Origin: an uncultured Clostridia bacterium
GTDB lineage: Bacteria; Bacillota; Clostridia; TANB77; CAG-508
NCBI GenBank assembly: GCA_947599995.1
Contig: CANQFW010000025.1
Coordinates: 1-17,519, forward strand
DNA length: 17,519 nucleotides
Direction: 5' to 3'
The notes beneath the pieces are model-generated. The model was not told the origin of the DNA. It did not search any database and saw only the letters and a program-made list of their open reading frames with translations. Made by a program: the position numbers and the translations under genes. This document shows positions 1 to 7,783 of this stretch, piece after piece. How positions within the stretch are numbered: position 1 is the stretch's first letter; every line of letters begins with the position of its first letter.

Positions 1-13
1 AAGTAGAACATTA

Positions 14-42
14 TTGAAAAAAGGAAAACTTCGTGATATAAT
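14..42 (+). promoter_or_regulatory. Sigma-A type promoter upstream of the phosphodiesterase gene
   Basis: TTGAAA at 14-19, a 17-base spacer and TATAAT at 37-42 preceded by TG at 34-35 (extended -10). A second possible extended -10 (TGG then TATAGT, 108-113) lies closer to the gene but has no clear -35. The remaining leader up to 188 is AT-rich and holds no other recognisable element. Confidence 0.5.
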
Positions 43-188
43 AATTAAAATCAATATAAGAAAATGATATTGTAAAAGAAGATGAAGAACATTAATTAAA
101 AATATGGTATAGTAAAAAGGAAAAATTATATAGAAAAATTTTATATAAGTAAAATAGACAAACATAAAAAAATGGAGGTTTAGTAAAT

Positions 189-1343
189 ATGGGAAATGAA
201 ATTGTATTGCCTAATTATGAACATTGCATATTAAACATTATTACTTCAATATTAAAATATTATAATGTAAAAACAGAGCATAAATCTTTACAATGTTTAG
301 ATAAAAATTTAGAAAAAAAATATAGAAATGTTGTACTTCTAATTTTGGATGGAATGGGAGAGCATATATTAAAAAATGTAACTCCAGAAGGATTTTTAGT
401 ACAAAATGAAAAGGATTGTGTTACTTCTGTGTACCCTTCTACAACCACAGCAGCATTAACGACTTATTATTCAGGAAAGCCACCATATGAAACAGGATGG
501 ATTGCATGGTCACAATATTTTAAAGAATATGGAAGGGCAATAGATATGTTGAAACATAAAGAATCTTATTTACATGAAGATATTTCAAAAGCTAAAATAA
601 ATGTATTCGATACCATATTAAAATATACTCCTGTTTTTGAAAAAATAGAGGAGAAGTCCCCAAATGTAAAAGCATATGAAATAATGCCATCATATGCAGA
701 AAAAAAATCAAAGAGAAGCGTAAGAGCAGATAGTATAGATGAATTATTTGAAGATATTGAAATGTTATGTAATATACCAGAAGAAAAATTTATAATGGCA
801 TATTCAGATAATCCAGATGGACTTTTACATAAATATGGAACAAAATCAGAAGAAGTAAATAATTTTATAAAAGATACCCAAAATAAAATAGAAAAAATGT
901 GTGAGAACTTGCCAAACGATACAATAGTAATAATTTCTGCAGACCATGGTCATAAAGATATAGAAAAAGATTATAGTTTACATGACTACCCTGAAATTGA
1001 AGAATGCTTATATATGCCGATATCTTTAGAATCTAGAGTTGTTGGATTTTGGGTAAAAGAAAACATGAAGAAAGAATTTGAAGAAAGATTTAATAAAATT
1101 TTCAAAGATGAATTTTGGCTTATGACAACAGAAGAATTCTTAAATAAGAATTTTTTGGGATTTGGAAAAAAACATCCAAAAATAGATGAGTTTTTAGGAA
1201 ATTATATAGCCTTATCAATATCTAATAGTATAATAAAAATAGAAGCATATTTAGCAGATGGGAAACCAACAAAAAAATCTACACACTGTGGATTATCTAA
1301 AGAAGAAATGGAAGTACCTGTTATAATTATAAATAAAAAATAA
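189..1343 (+). CDS. Alkaline phosphatase superfamily protein (nucleotide pyrophosphatase/phosphodiesterase type)
   Basis: This 384-residue enzyme of the alkaline phosphatase/NPP superfamily should hydrolyse phosphomono- or diesters using two metal ions. The full ligand set can be seen in order: Asp54 in LILDGMG, a nucleophile (probably Thr86) in YPSTTTAA, Asp210 and His214 in NPDGLLH, Asp252-His253 in SADHGH, and His366 in STHCGLSKEEMEVP. The last motif resembles the closing His motif of cofactor-independent phosphoglycerate mutase and related enzymes. There is no signal peptide or membrane segment, so it is probably cytosolic. The ATG at 189 has a GGAGG at 173-177. The gene lies 88 bases before the GIY-YIG gene and could be co-transcribed with it. 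The substrate cannot be inferred: family members act on nucleotides, phosphonates or lipid head groups. The superfamily call is firm and the substrate is open. Confidence 0.85.
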   Translation: MGNEIVLPNYEHCILNIITSILKYYNVKTEHKSLQCLDKNLEKKYRNVVLLILDGMGEHILKNVTPEGFLVQNEKDCVTSVYPSTTTAALTTYYSGKPPYETGWIAWSQYFKEYGRAIDMLKHKESYLHEDISKAKINVFDTILKYTPVFEKIEEKSPNVKAYEIMPSYAEKKSKRSVRADSIDELFEDIEMLCNIPEEKFIMAYSDNPDGLLHKYGTKSEEVNNFIKDTQNKIEKMCENLPNDTIVIISADHGHKDIEKDYSLHDYPEIEECLYMPISLESRVVGFWVKENMKKEFEERFNKIFKDEFWLMTTEEFLNKNFLGFGKKHPKIDEFLGNYIALSISNSIIKIEAYLADGKPTKKSTHCGLSKEEMEVPVIIINKK

Positions 1344-1431
1344 AGGGAAAAATGAGATGTTAAATCCAAATAAATTAAATAATAGATTCTAATAATAGTA
1401 TCAAAAATTAATAATAGGAGGTAATTGTATT

Positions 1432-1767
1432 TTGTATTATACATATATGATAAGGTGCTTAGATAATTCAATATATACAGGAATGACGAATAATGTAGAT
1501 AAAAGATTATCAGAACATTTAACTAATAAAGGAGCAAAATATACAAAATCACACCGAGCTGAAAAATTAGAAGCAGTTTGGAGAACTAAAGATAAATCAT
1601 TAGCTTGTAAACTAGAATATTATATTAAACAACTAACTAAAAAACAAAAGGAAAATATAATAAATGGAGAAAAATTAAGTAGTTATTTAAAAGGTAAAAT
1701 AGATTGTAGAAGATATTATAGAATATATTTAAAATATGTTGATGAAAAAAATAAGAAATTAAAATAA
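1432..1767 (+). CDS. GIY-YIG nuclease-fold protein, YazA/YhbQ-like (UPF0213)
   Basis: This 111-residue protein is almost entirely a GIY-YIG domain of the small stand-alone type. Visible landmarks are the YTYM and IYTG strands (residues 3-17), catalytic-type Arg25 and His29 in the KRLSEH helix, the GAKYTKSHR segment typical of the YazA/YhbQ group, and Glu62 in KLEYYIK as the metal-binding glutamate. The start is a TTG at 1432, chosen because AGGAGG at 1416-1421 sits 10 bases upstream and no ATG fits before the YTYM strand. About 30 residues follow the usual end of the family and are basic and tyrosine-rich. A DNA-related role is assumed from the fold; the physiological role of this small family is not well established. 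Confidence 0.85.
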   Translation: MYYTYMIRCLDNSIYTGMTNNVDKRLSEHLTNKGAKYTKSHRAEKLEAVWRTKDKSLACKLEYYIKQLTKKQKENIINGEKLSSYLKGKIDCRRYYRIYLKYVDEKNKKLK

Positions 1768-1772
1768 AAATG

Positions 1773-1800
1773 TTGACAATTTTTGTGGAAAGTATATAAT
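1773..1800 (+). promoter_or_regulatory. Consensus sigma-A promoter of the surface protease gene
   Basis: TTGACA at 1773-1778 and TATAAT at 1795-1800, both perfect hexamers with a 16-base spacer. The predicted transcript starts near 1807, leaving about 80 bases of leader before the ATG at 1889. The protease therefore has its own strong promoter independent of the GIY-YIG gene ending at 1767. Confidence 0.75.
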
Positions 1801-1888
1801 AATATTGTAAGAATACATTTTTATATGTGAAAAATACAAAAAATGACATATGTATTATAAAATATATATGTTTAAAGGGGAGGAAAAG

Positions 1889-4800
1889 ATGAAGAAACTA
1901 AAGAAATCACTTATTATAATTATCTCATTAGTTTTTATTCTAGTATTGCTAATAACACGACAAGTGTTTGCAAGCAACAATCAAAATTTAATTCAAAGAA
2001 AGGAATATTCGGAAGAATTTAAAAAGTGGCTAGAACTATCAGACGAAGAAAAGAAAAAAGTTATGCAACCAAGGCCGTTTGATGTAATAAACAACAGTAA
2101 TATTTCCAAAAATCCACTTTATAAAGCAAAAATGACAGCAGCTAGTATAGATACAAAATTCAACTTAAAAACAGTAATTCCTGATAATCTATCTATAAGG
2201 AATCAGCAACAAACAAATTCATGTTGGGCTTTTGCAGCATTGTCTTCTTTAGAGACCAATATTGCTTTATCTAATTGGAAAAATAATACTAATACATCAA
2301 AAATATATGACTTTTCTGAAAGACACATGGAATATGCTACAAGTAGAATTTTTAAAAACAATGCCGTAAATACCAAAGGGTATAATAGAAATGTTGGAGA
2401 TGGTGGAAACTGGTATTATGCACAATCATATTTGACAAATGGAACAGGTGCAATAAATGAAAGTGATATGAAATTTGAGAATAACGAAGATCAAATAGAG
2501 CTGAGTCAAATACAAAATAAGACAGTTACAAGTCAAGTATATGACACTATCGAATTTGAAGATTATATGAAGGCAGATGCCGGTAAAAAAAATGAAATAA
2601 TGAATCAAATTAAGCAACATATTCAAAACTATGGCTCTGTATTTGCTTCTATACATGGTGATTCTTCATCATCATCAATATATCCTTGTTATAATAATGA
2701 CACAGGAGCAATATACTGCAGTAACTCACTTACACATAAACCAGACCATGCTATTTCGATAATAGGGTGGGATGATAATTATCCTATAGATAATTTTCAT
2801 AAAGACTCTAAACCAAAATCACCCGGGGCTTGGATTATAAGAAATTCCTGGGGAGAAAGAGAAGAATATAAATTACAAGAATTTAAGGAAATGATATTAG
2901 AAGCATTACAAAATCAAGGCTATGACGAATATACTGATGTATCACAAATAACAGACGATATGATAAAAACATTAGGTTTTACTATTGAAGGAGACATTGC
3001 ATATAAGAAAATTGGAGACAATGGTATTATGTATGTATCTTATGAAGATTGTAATATATCTAAAACAATTAACGGAATCGTAAAAGCCACAGATGATGTT
3101 GATTATGAAAATATTTACCAATATGATGAGTATTTTCCTGTTTATCAAATTGGATTGAGGTCAAAAAATATAATGTTGTGTAATGTTTTTGATAGAAAGA
3201 ATTCGAGTGGTAAAGAGTATCTTACACAAGTTTCTCTATATGCGCCAGAAACATATACTTGTAAAGTATATGTAAATCCAAATGGAGAGGAAAAAACACA
3301 AAATGATTTACAATCAGTTAAATTGAAATCAGGAGAATCAGAAACATTTAATGCAGGCTACCATACTTTAGAGTTTGAAAAACCAGTGGAGATAACAGGA
3401 AATAAATTCACAGTAGTTATAGAAATAGAAGGGACAAACTCAAATTTAGTAAATGTAATTTTAGAAGAACCAATTGACGAAATAGAACAATTAAAATATG
3501 CGAAAGTAGAAACAGGAAAATGTTTTGTAGCACCAAGTAATGATTTAAGTAAACCCCAATGGCAAGATTTAGGCAAATTATCTTCTTTATCAGGACTAAA
3601 TCTATCTAATGGAGATAGCACAATAAAGGCATTTACGGTCTCACAAGTATTTGATGAGTCATTACAAAAAATAGAAATTACAAAACAACCTACTAAAAAA
3701 GAGTATTTTGAAGGAGATAACTTCCAAAAAGAAGGAATGGAGGTTAAGGCATATTATAACAGTAAGAAAAAACCATCAGCTATACTTAATAGCACAGATT
3801 ATAGTATTGTAAACGGAACTAATTTAACAGCAGGACAAAAAAGTGTAACAATTAAATATCAAGATAAAAGTGTTGAGCAACCTATAACAGTACAAAAAAA
3901 TAGTGTAACAAACTTAAGAATTACACATGAGCCTACTAAAAAGGATTATAAAGAGGGACAAAATTTTGATAGTACAGGTATGATAGTTGAAGCCACATTT
4001 GAAAATGGAACTACTAAAACAATAACAGATTATACAATAAAGGATGGAAATAATTTAAGTAGTGACCAAACAGAAGTAACAATTTCTTATGGAGGTAAAA
4101 CAGTAAAACAAGCTATAACAGTAAAACCTAACCCATTAATGGAAATTAAAGTAACAAAGGCTCCAGATAAAGTAAAATATGTAGTGGGTCAAAATTTCGA
4201 TAAAACAGGTATGATAGTTACTGGAACATATCAAGATGGTGACACTCAAGAGATAAAGGATTATACTATAGAGAATGGAACAAATTTAAGTAAAGGTCAG
4301 ACCTCAGTAACGATAAAATTTAAAGAAAAAACAACTACTCAATCCATAACTGTTGAAGAAAAAACTATTACTCAAATTTCAGTGGACAAGAAACCATCTA
4401 AATTAAAATATACTCAAGGTAAAGAAGAATTAGATTTAAAAAATGGAACCTTGAAAATTACGTATAATGACGGTACAACAGAAAATATTTCAATGACTTC
4501 TGAGGGAGTAACCGTAAGTGGATTTAGTAATAAAAATGTAGGTATAGTTACAATTACAGTTACTTATCAAAATAAAACAACACAATTTCAAGTAGAAATT
4601 GTTAAAGAAGTAAATGAAATAAAAGCAGTAAATTCAAATTTAGATAATATACAATGCAATATAAAAAATGTTCAAGCATATTACTTTACAAATAATTCAC
4701 AAAATAATTACGCATTAATAAATGTAGAAATAGATAACATTTCAAGAAATATGAGCAATGATTCACTTGAATATTATTATTATCTATCTCCAAATCCTGA

Positions 4801-5221
4801 TGAGCAAAATATAAATAGTTGGACTGAAATTACCGAAGAACAAAAAGATAGTGATAAAATACAATTTACAATAGATTCAAGAAAAATGTCTAACTATAAT
4901 GAAATAGCTAGTGAAGAGGTATTGTATTTATATATAAAAGAAGTTGCAATAAAAGGTGCAGACACAAGCATAGCAGTTTCAAAATCAATGAAATTAGAGA
5001 CAGATAAAGACGTTGAAACTTATGTAGATAATGTAAAAAAAGAAGGTTTACAATCAAATATTAGTACAGGTAAATCAGATAACGATGATAAAACAGTAGC
5101 AGGAGGTATATTACCTTATACAGGAGTAACAGCTATAGTAATTGCATTAGCAATAATAATGTCAATTATAGGAATAGTTTTATACATAAAATATAAGAAC
5201 TTAAGTAAATATATTAAATAA
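1889..5221 (+). CDS. LPxTG-anchored papain-family (C1) cysteine protease with lectin-like and Ig-like domains
   Basis: This is a secreted, sortase-anchored protease of 1110 residues. The ATG at 1889 is preferred over the in-frame ATG at 1850 because GGGGAGG (1877-1883) precedes it and it begins a classic signal peptide (MKKLKK, hydrophobic core, VFA-S cleavage). In order: a pro-segment ending near residue 60; a C1 peptidase domain with oxyanion Gln106, Cys112 (SCWAF), His287 (PDHAISIIGW) and Asn319 (RNSWGE); a lectin-like domain of the kind found in clostridial surface proteases, roughly 410-530; four tandem Ig-like repeats of about 75-80 residues, roughly 593-905; a further uncharacterised beta-rich segment; and an LPYTG motif at 1075-1079, hydrophobic helix and basic tail. 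About 50 residues are inserted between RNSWGE and the closing GIMYVSYED strand. No sortase gene is in the window. The likely role is surface proteolysis of host or bacterial proteins; the substrate is unknown. Confidence 0.9.
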   Translation: MKKLKKSLIIIISLVFILVLLITRQVFASNNQNLIQRKEYSEEFKKWLELSDEEKKKVMQPRPFDVINNSNISKNPLYKAKMTAASIDTKFNLKTVIPDNLSIRNQQQTNSCWAFAALSSLETNIALSNWKNNTNTSKIYDFSERHMEYATSRIFKNNAVNTKGYNRNVGDGGNWYYAQSYLTNGTGAINESDMKFENNEDQIELSQIQNKTVTSQVYDTIEFEDYMKADAGKKNEIMNQIKQHIQNYGSVFASIHGDSSSSSIYPCYNNDTGAIYCSNSLTHKPDHAISIIGWDDNYPIDNFHKDSKPKSPGAWIIRNSWGEREEYKLQEFKEMILEALQNQGYDEYTDVSQITDDMIKTLGFTIEGDIAYKKIGDNGIMYVSYEDCNISKTINGIVKATDDVDYENIYQYDEYFPVYQIGLRSKNIMLCNVFDRKNSSGKEYLTQVSLYAPETYTCKVYVNPNGEEKTQNDLQSVKLKSGESETFNAGYHTLEFEKPVEITGNKFTVVIEIEGTNSNLVNVILEEPIDEIEQLKYAKVETGKCFVAPSNDLSKPQWQDLGKLSSLSGLNLSNGDSTIKAFTVSQVFDESLQKIEITKQPTKKEYFEGDNFQKEGMEVKAYYNSKKKPSAILNSTDYSIVNGTNLTAGQKSVTIKYQDKSVEQPITVQKNSVTNLRITHEPTKKDYKEGQNFDSTGMIVEATFENGTTKTITDYTIKDGNNLSSDQTEVTISYGGKTVKQAITVKPNPLMEIKVTKAPDKVKYVVGQNFDKTGMIVTGTYQDGDTQEIKDYTIENGTNLSKGQTSVTIKFKEKTTTQSITVEEKTITQISVDKKPSKLKYTQGKEELDLKNGTLKITYNDGTTENISMTSEGVTVSGFSNKNVGIVTITVTYQNKTTQFQVEIVKEVNEIKAVNSNLDNIQCNIKNVQAYYFTNNSQNNYALINVEIDNISRNMSNDSLEYYYYLSPNPDEQNINSWTEITEEQKDSDKIQFTIDSRKMSNYNEIASEEVLYLYIKEVAIKGADTSIAVSKSMKLETDKDVETYVDNVKKEGLQSNISTGKSDNDDKTVAGGILPYTGVTAIVIALAIIMSIIGIVLYIKYKNLSKYIK
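3667..4605 (+). repeat. Four tandem Ig-like (Big_3-type) repeats within the protease
   Basis: Four consecutive units start near 3667, 3907, 4138 and 4363. Each has a pattern of an opening I-x-I-x-x-x-P strand, K-x-x-Y-x-x-G, a D/F-x-x-x-G-M segment in the first three, DYxIxxGxNLxxxQxxVTI, and a closing ITV strand. Units 2 and 3 are closest to each other and unit 4 is the most divergent. They probably act as a stalk that holds the catalytic head away from the cell wall. Confidence 0.8.
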
Positions 5222-5318
5222 ATACTTTTGTATTTAAATATTATTATAGTTATTCGAAATATTTAGACAAGTTGATTTTATTTCAATAACCAAATAAATA
5301 AAAAAGGAGAAAAATATT

Positions 5319-5885
5319 ATGAAAAAATCATATATAGTTATAATTTGTGTTGTTATATTTATAATAATTATTGCCATGATGATGATTGGCACATATAATG
5401 GAATGGTATCAAAAAAAGAGGCAGTAGACAGCTCACTATCAGATTTAGATGTAATGTTACAAAGAAGAGCAGATTTAATACCAAATCTAATTAATACAGT
5501 TAAGGGATACACAAGCCATGAAAATGAAATCATAGAAAAAGTAACACAGGCAAGAACAAAGTTAGTAAATGCAGATAGTATTGAAGAAAAATCAAAAGCA
5601 AATAATGAACTATCAAATTCATTAGATGCATTGATGGTAGTTGTAGAAAATTATCCAGATTTAAAATCATCAGAAAACTTTAGACAATTATCTGATGAAT
5701 TAGCAGGGACAGAAAACCGTATTGCAGTTGCAAGAAAAGACTATAACAATTCTGTAAAAACCTTTAATACATCTATTAAAAAGTTCCCTAACAGTATTCT
5801 ATCAGGAATGTTCGGATTTGAACAGGAATCATATTTCGAAGCAGATGAAAAGAGTTCGGAGGTACCTAGTGTTAATTTCGAATAA
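5319..5885 (+). CDS. lemA: LemA family membrane protein
   Basis: This 188-residue protein has one N-terminal membrane anchor (residues 4-24) and then the characteristic LemA helical domain. The family signature is clear: YNGMVSKKEAVDSSLSDLD, the QRRADLIPNLINTVKGY segment, the HENEIIEKVTQAR helix and a later ENRIAVARKDYN helix. LemA proteins are widespread and generally unassigned; they often sit beside TPM-domain proteins, as here. The ATG is preceded by AAAGGAG at 5303-5309. The downstream TPM gene begins inside this gene, 17 bases before its end, so the two are probably translationally coupled. Confidence 0.92.
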   Translation: MKKSYIVIICVVIFIIIIAMMMIGTYNGMVSKKEAVDSSLSDLDVMLQRRADLIPNLINTVKGYTSHENEIIEKVTQARTKLVNADSIEEKSKANNELSNSLDALMVVVENYPDLKSSENFRQLSDELAGTENRIAVARKDYNNSVKTFNTSIKKFPNSILSGMFGFEQESYFEADEKSSEVPSVNFE

Positions 5886-6837
5886 AAAGAATATTTTAGT
5901 TAAAATATTAATAACATTTTTTATATTAATAAACATTTTTTGTGTAAAAGCATTTGCCATTGTAAAGCCGACATCAGATTTTTATGTTAATGATTATGCA
6001 AATCTTTTAAATTCAGAAACAAAAAGTTATATAATAAATGCAAATAAAAAATTAAATAGTCAAACAGGAGCTCAAATAGTTGTAGTAACTATTCCTAGCT
6101 TAGATAGTGAATCATTAGAAGATTATACAACTCAATTATTTAGAAGTTTTGGTATAGGTGACAAAACAAAAAATAATGGAGTGCTTATACTACTGGCTTT
6201 AGAGGAAAGAAAAATTAGGGTAGAAGTAGGTTACGGATTAGAGGGCATATTACCAGATGGAAAAACAGGAAGAATACAAGATGAGTACATTATACCATAT
6301 TTAAAACAAAGCAAATGGGATGATGGTATAAAAAACGGTTTTAATGCTATTTTACAAATAGTTGCAGATGAATATAATGTTGATGTCGGGGCAGAAAATG
6401 CAACAGCAGCACAATACAATGAAAATTCAATTCAAGGTAATCCAATATTAATGATTTTAGCTTCATTGATGTCGATAATATCATTTTTCATTGGATCAAT
6501 AATAGGAGCTATATTGAAGTCTCCAGATGTAAAAAGGGAAAAAAGAAAAACTATTGGAATTATATATACAATATTTACTTTAATAGTATCTAGTCTTTTT
6601 GTTACAAATCCAAGTGTAATAAGGGTTGAATTTTCTATTTTACAAAAACTTTTGGCTATAGGTTTATATACATTATTGGGTGTAATATCTTTCAGAGAAG
6701 GTTATTATGGATTATATTTTTATAGACATAGTAGTGACCATCGTGGAGGACCTTATTCTGGAGGGGGATTCTCTGGAGGAGGCTTCTTTGGAGGAGGAGG
6801 TTCTTCCGGAGGAGGAGGAAGTTCAAGAAGTTTCTAA
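5869..6837 (+). CDS. TPM-domain (YgcG-like) membrane protein with Gly-rich tail
   Basis: A 322-residue protein. The GTG at 5869 is the best start: GGAGG at 5858-5862 lies six bases upstream and the protein then begins directly with a signal peptide ending VKAFA. An in-frame TTG at 5818 and ATG at 5845 lack comparable sites. The TPM domain (about 35-165) shows VNDYANLL, TGAQIVVVTIPSL, the NNGVLILLALEERKIRVEVGYGLEGILPDG core and the WDDGIKNGFNAI helix. Three hydrophobic segments follow (around 200-225, 235-255 and 265-285), then a C-terminal tail of GGG and GG-S/F repeats ending in SSRSF, typical of the YgcG group. The TPM domain has been linked to photosystem repair phosphatase activity in plants, but the bacterial role is unsettled. 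It probably works with the adjacent LemA protein at the membrane. Confidence 0.88.
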   Translation: MLISNKKNILVKILITFFILINIFCVKAFAIVKPTSDFYVNDYANLLNSETKSYIINANKKLNSQTGAQIVVVTIPSLDSESLEDYTTQLFRSFGIGDKTKNNGVLILLALEERKIRVEVGYGLEGILPDGKTGRIQDEYIIPYLKQSKWDDGIKNGFNAILQIVADEYNVDVGAENATAAQYNENSIQGNPILMILASLMSIISFFIGSIIGAILKSPDVKREKRKTIGIIYTIFTLIVSSLFVTNPSVIRVEFSILQKLLAIGLYTLLGVISFREGYYGLYFYRHSSDHRGGPYSGGGFSGGGFFGGGGSSGGGGSSRSF

Positions 6838-6902
6838 AGGGCTTCTTGGCTTCATATATAATATTTAGCTAAATAAAAATTTAATAAAAGTGACCATTTT
6901 AT

Positions 6903-6962
6903 GTCATCAACTTAAGAGATTTAAATTATTTTATAAATAATCTAAATCTAAAGGTTGATGGC
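6903..6962. repeat. 60-base near-perfect inverted repeat (long hairpin) in the 6838-7259 gap
   Basis: The outer stem pairs 6903-6913 with 6952-6962 (11 pairs, three of them G-T). A small internal loop follows (AAG against A), then 6917-6923 pairs with 6943-6949, there is one A/C mismatch, and 6925-6931 pairs with 6935-6941 around a three-base TAT loop. It lies 65 bases after the TPM gene. A short T-run (ATATTTTT) follows only after several other bases, so it is not a standard terminator, though it could stop transcription or stabilise an mRNA end. The rest of the 6838-7259 gap holds a repeat copy (6994-7020) and the regulator promoter; 7021-7180 is featureless AT-rich DNA. Confidence 0.7.
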
Positions 6963-6993
6963 ACTATATTTTTGCATTATTTACATAATAAAA

Positions 6994-7020
6994 AACGATG
7001 ACTTTCCTAGATTATAAAAA
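6994..7020 (-). repeat. 27-base intergenic repeat, copy 1
   Basis: Read on the minus strand, this segment matches 15260-15286 at 25 of 27 positions; the shared core is TCTAGGAAAGTCAT. Both copies lie in intergenic DNA about 8.2 kb apart in opposite orientation. The origin is unknown. It may be a dispersed genomic repeat or a conserved structural element. Confidence 0.6.
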
Positions 7021-7186
7021 AATGAATAATATAATAAAAATTATAAAAAGTAAAGAGAAAATTTTATGAAAATTATATTTTATGGAATACATTGTATTAA
7101 AATTCACAAAAAATTCATAAATAGCTATAATGCAGTAATCAAAGTACCTTTAAGCCTTTTAATAATTTAATTATGTTAATATGTAC

Positions 7187-7215
7187 TTGACAATTAAACA
7201 TAGACGTAGTAACAT
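7187..7215 (+). promoter_or_regulatory. Promoter of the MarR-ABC operon with a possible operator
   Basis: TTGACA at 7187-7192, a 17-base spacer and TAACAT at 7210-7215. A short dyad (AACA-TT-TGTT, 7211-7220) overlaps the -10 and start region. It could be the binding site of the MarR protein encoded next, but it is short and this is an inference from position only. Confidence 0.55.
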
Positions 7216-7259
7216 TTGTTTCGTTCGCTAACTAACTTAATTATTAAAAGGAGTTTATT

Positions 7260-7751
7260 ATGGAAGAGTATAGTGTTTTTTATAATATTAAGGAATTAGA
7301 AAAAAATATACTAAAAAATTTAGCAAAACCTATTAAAGATAAAGATTTTAACAGAAAAATAATATATAGACCAACACCAACTCAAATGAGAATTGTTGAT
7401 TATATGCTGAATAATATAGATAAAAAAGAGATTTATCAAAAAGACATAGAAGAAGCATTAAAGTTAAGTAAGGCAACGGTATCAGATGTAATTAATAGAA
7501 TGGAAAAAAATGGACTAATTGAAAGAAATATTAATCCAAGTGATACAAGAAGCAGATTGATAATATTAAGTAATGAGGCTAAAAAACAATTTGAAATAAA
7601 TAAAAAAAGATTACAAGAATTGGAAAAAAAGGCTCAAATAAATATTACGCATGAAGAATTAGAAATATTTTCTAATATACTTAATAAAATGATTCAAAAT
7701 TTAGCAAATGAACAGGAAGAACAACATGATCCCATAAAAAAGCATATATAG
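7260..7751 (+). CDS. MarR family transcriptional regulator
   Basis: This 163-residue winged-helix regulator is presumably the local repressor of the exporter genes that follow. The domain starts near residue 38 (PTPTQMRIVDYML). A first helix lies at about 60-68, and the recognition helix follows at about 70-86 (SKATVSDVINRMEKNGLI). The wing contains the family's Asp95/Arg97 pair (NPSDTRSR), and a C-terminal dimerisation helix ends near residue 150. The ATG follows AAAGGAG at 7247-7253. The first ABC gene begins 32 bases after the stop, so the genes probably form one operon from the promoter at 7187. MarR proteins of this kind usually repress their own operon and release DNA on binding a small ligand; the ligand cannot be predicted. 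Confidence 0.9.
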   Translation: MEEYSVFYNIKELEKNILKNLAKPIKDKDFNRKIIYRPTPTQMRIVDYMLNNIDKKEIYQKDIEEALKLSKATVSDVINRMEKNGLIERNINPSDTRSRLIILSNEAKKQFEINKKRLQELEKKAQINITHEELEIFSNILNKMIQNLANEQEEQHDPIKKHI

Positions 7752-7783
7752 TTAGTTAGATAAGGAGAGGAAGGAAGATAAAC

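Noticed and set aside
1850..1888. Upstream ATG at 1850 as the protease start
   Set aside because: It has no ribosome binding site and would place 13 extra residues before a signal peptide that begins exactly at the ATG at 1889.
5214..5236. Small AT-only hairpin (TAAATAC/GTATTTA) at the end of the protease gene
   Set aside because: Seven weak pairs with no T-tract do not make a credible terminator.
7201..7235. Resemblance of this promoter region (TAGACGTAG, ATTTGTTTCGTTCGC) to parts of 15290-15340
   Set aside because: The matching pieces are short, in different order and orientation, and of a size expected by chance when comparing AT-rich intergenic DNA across the window.
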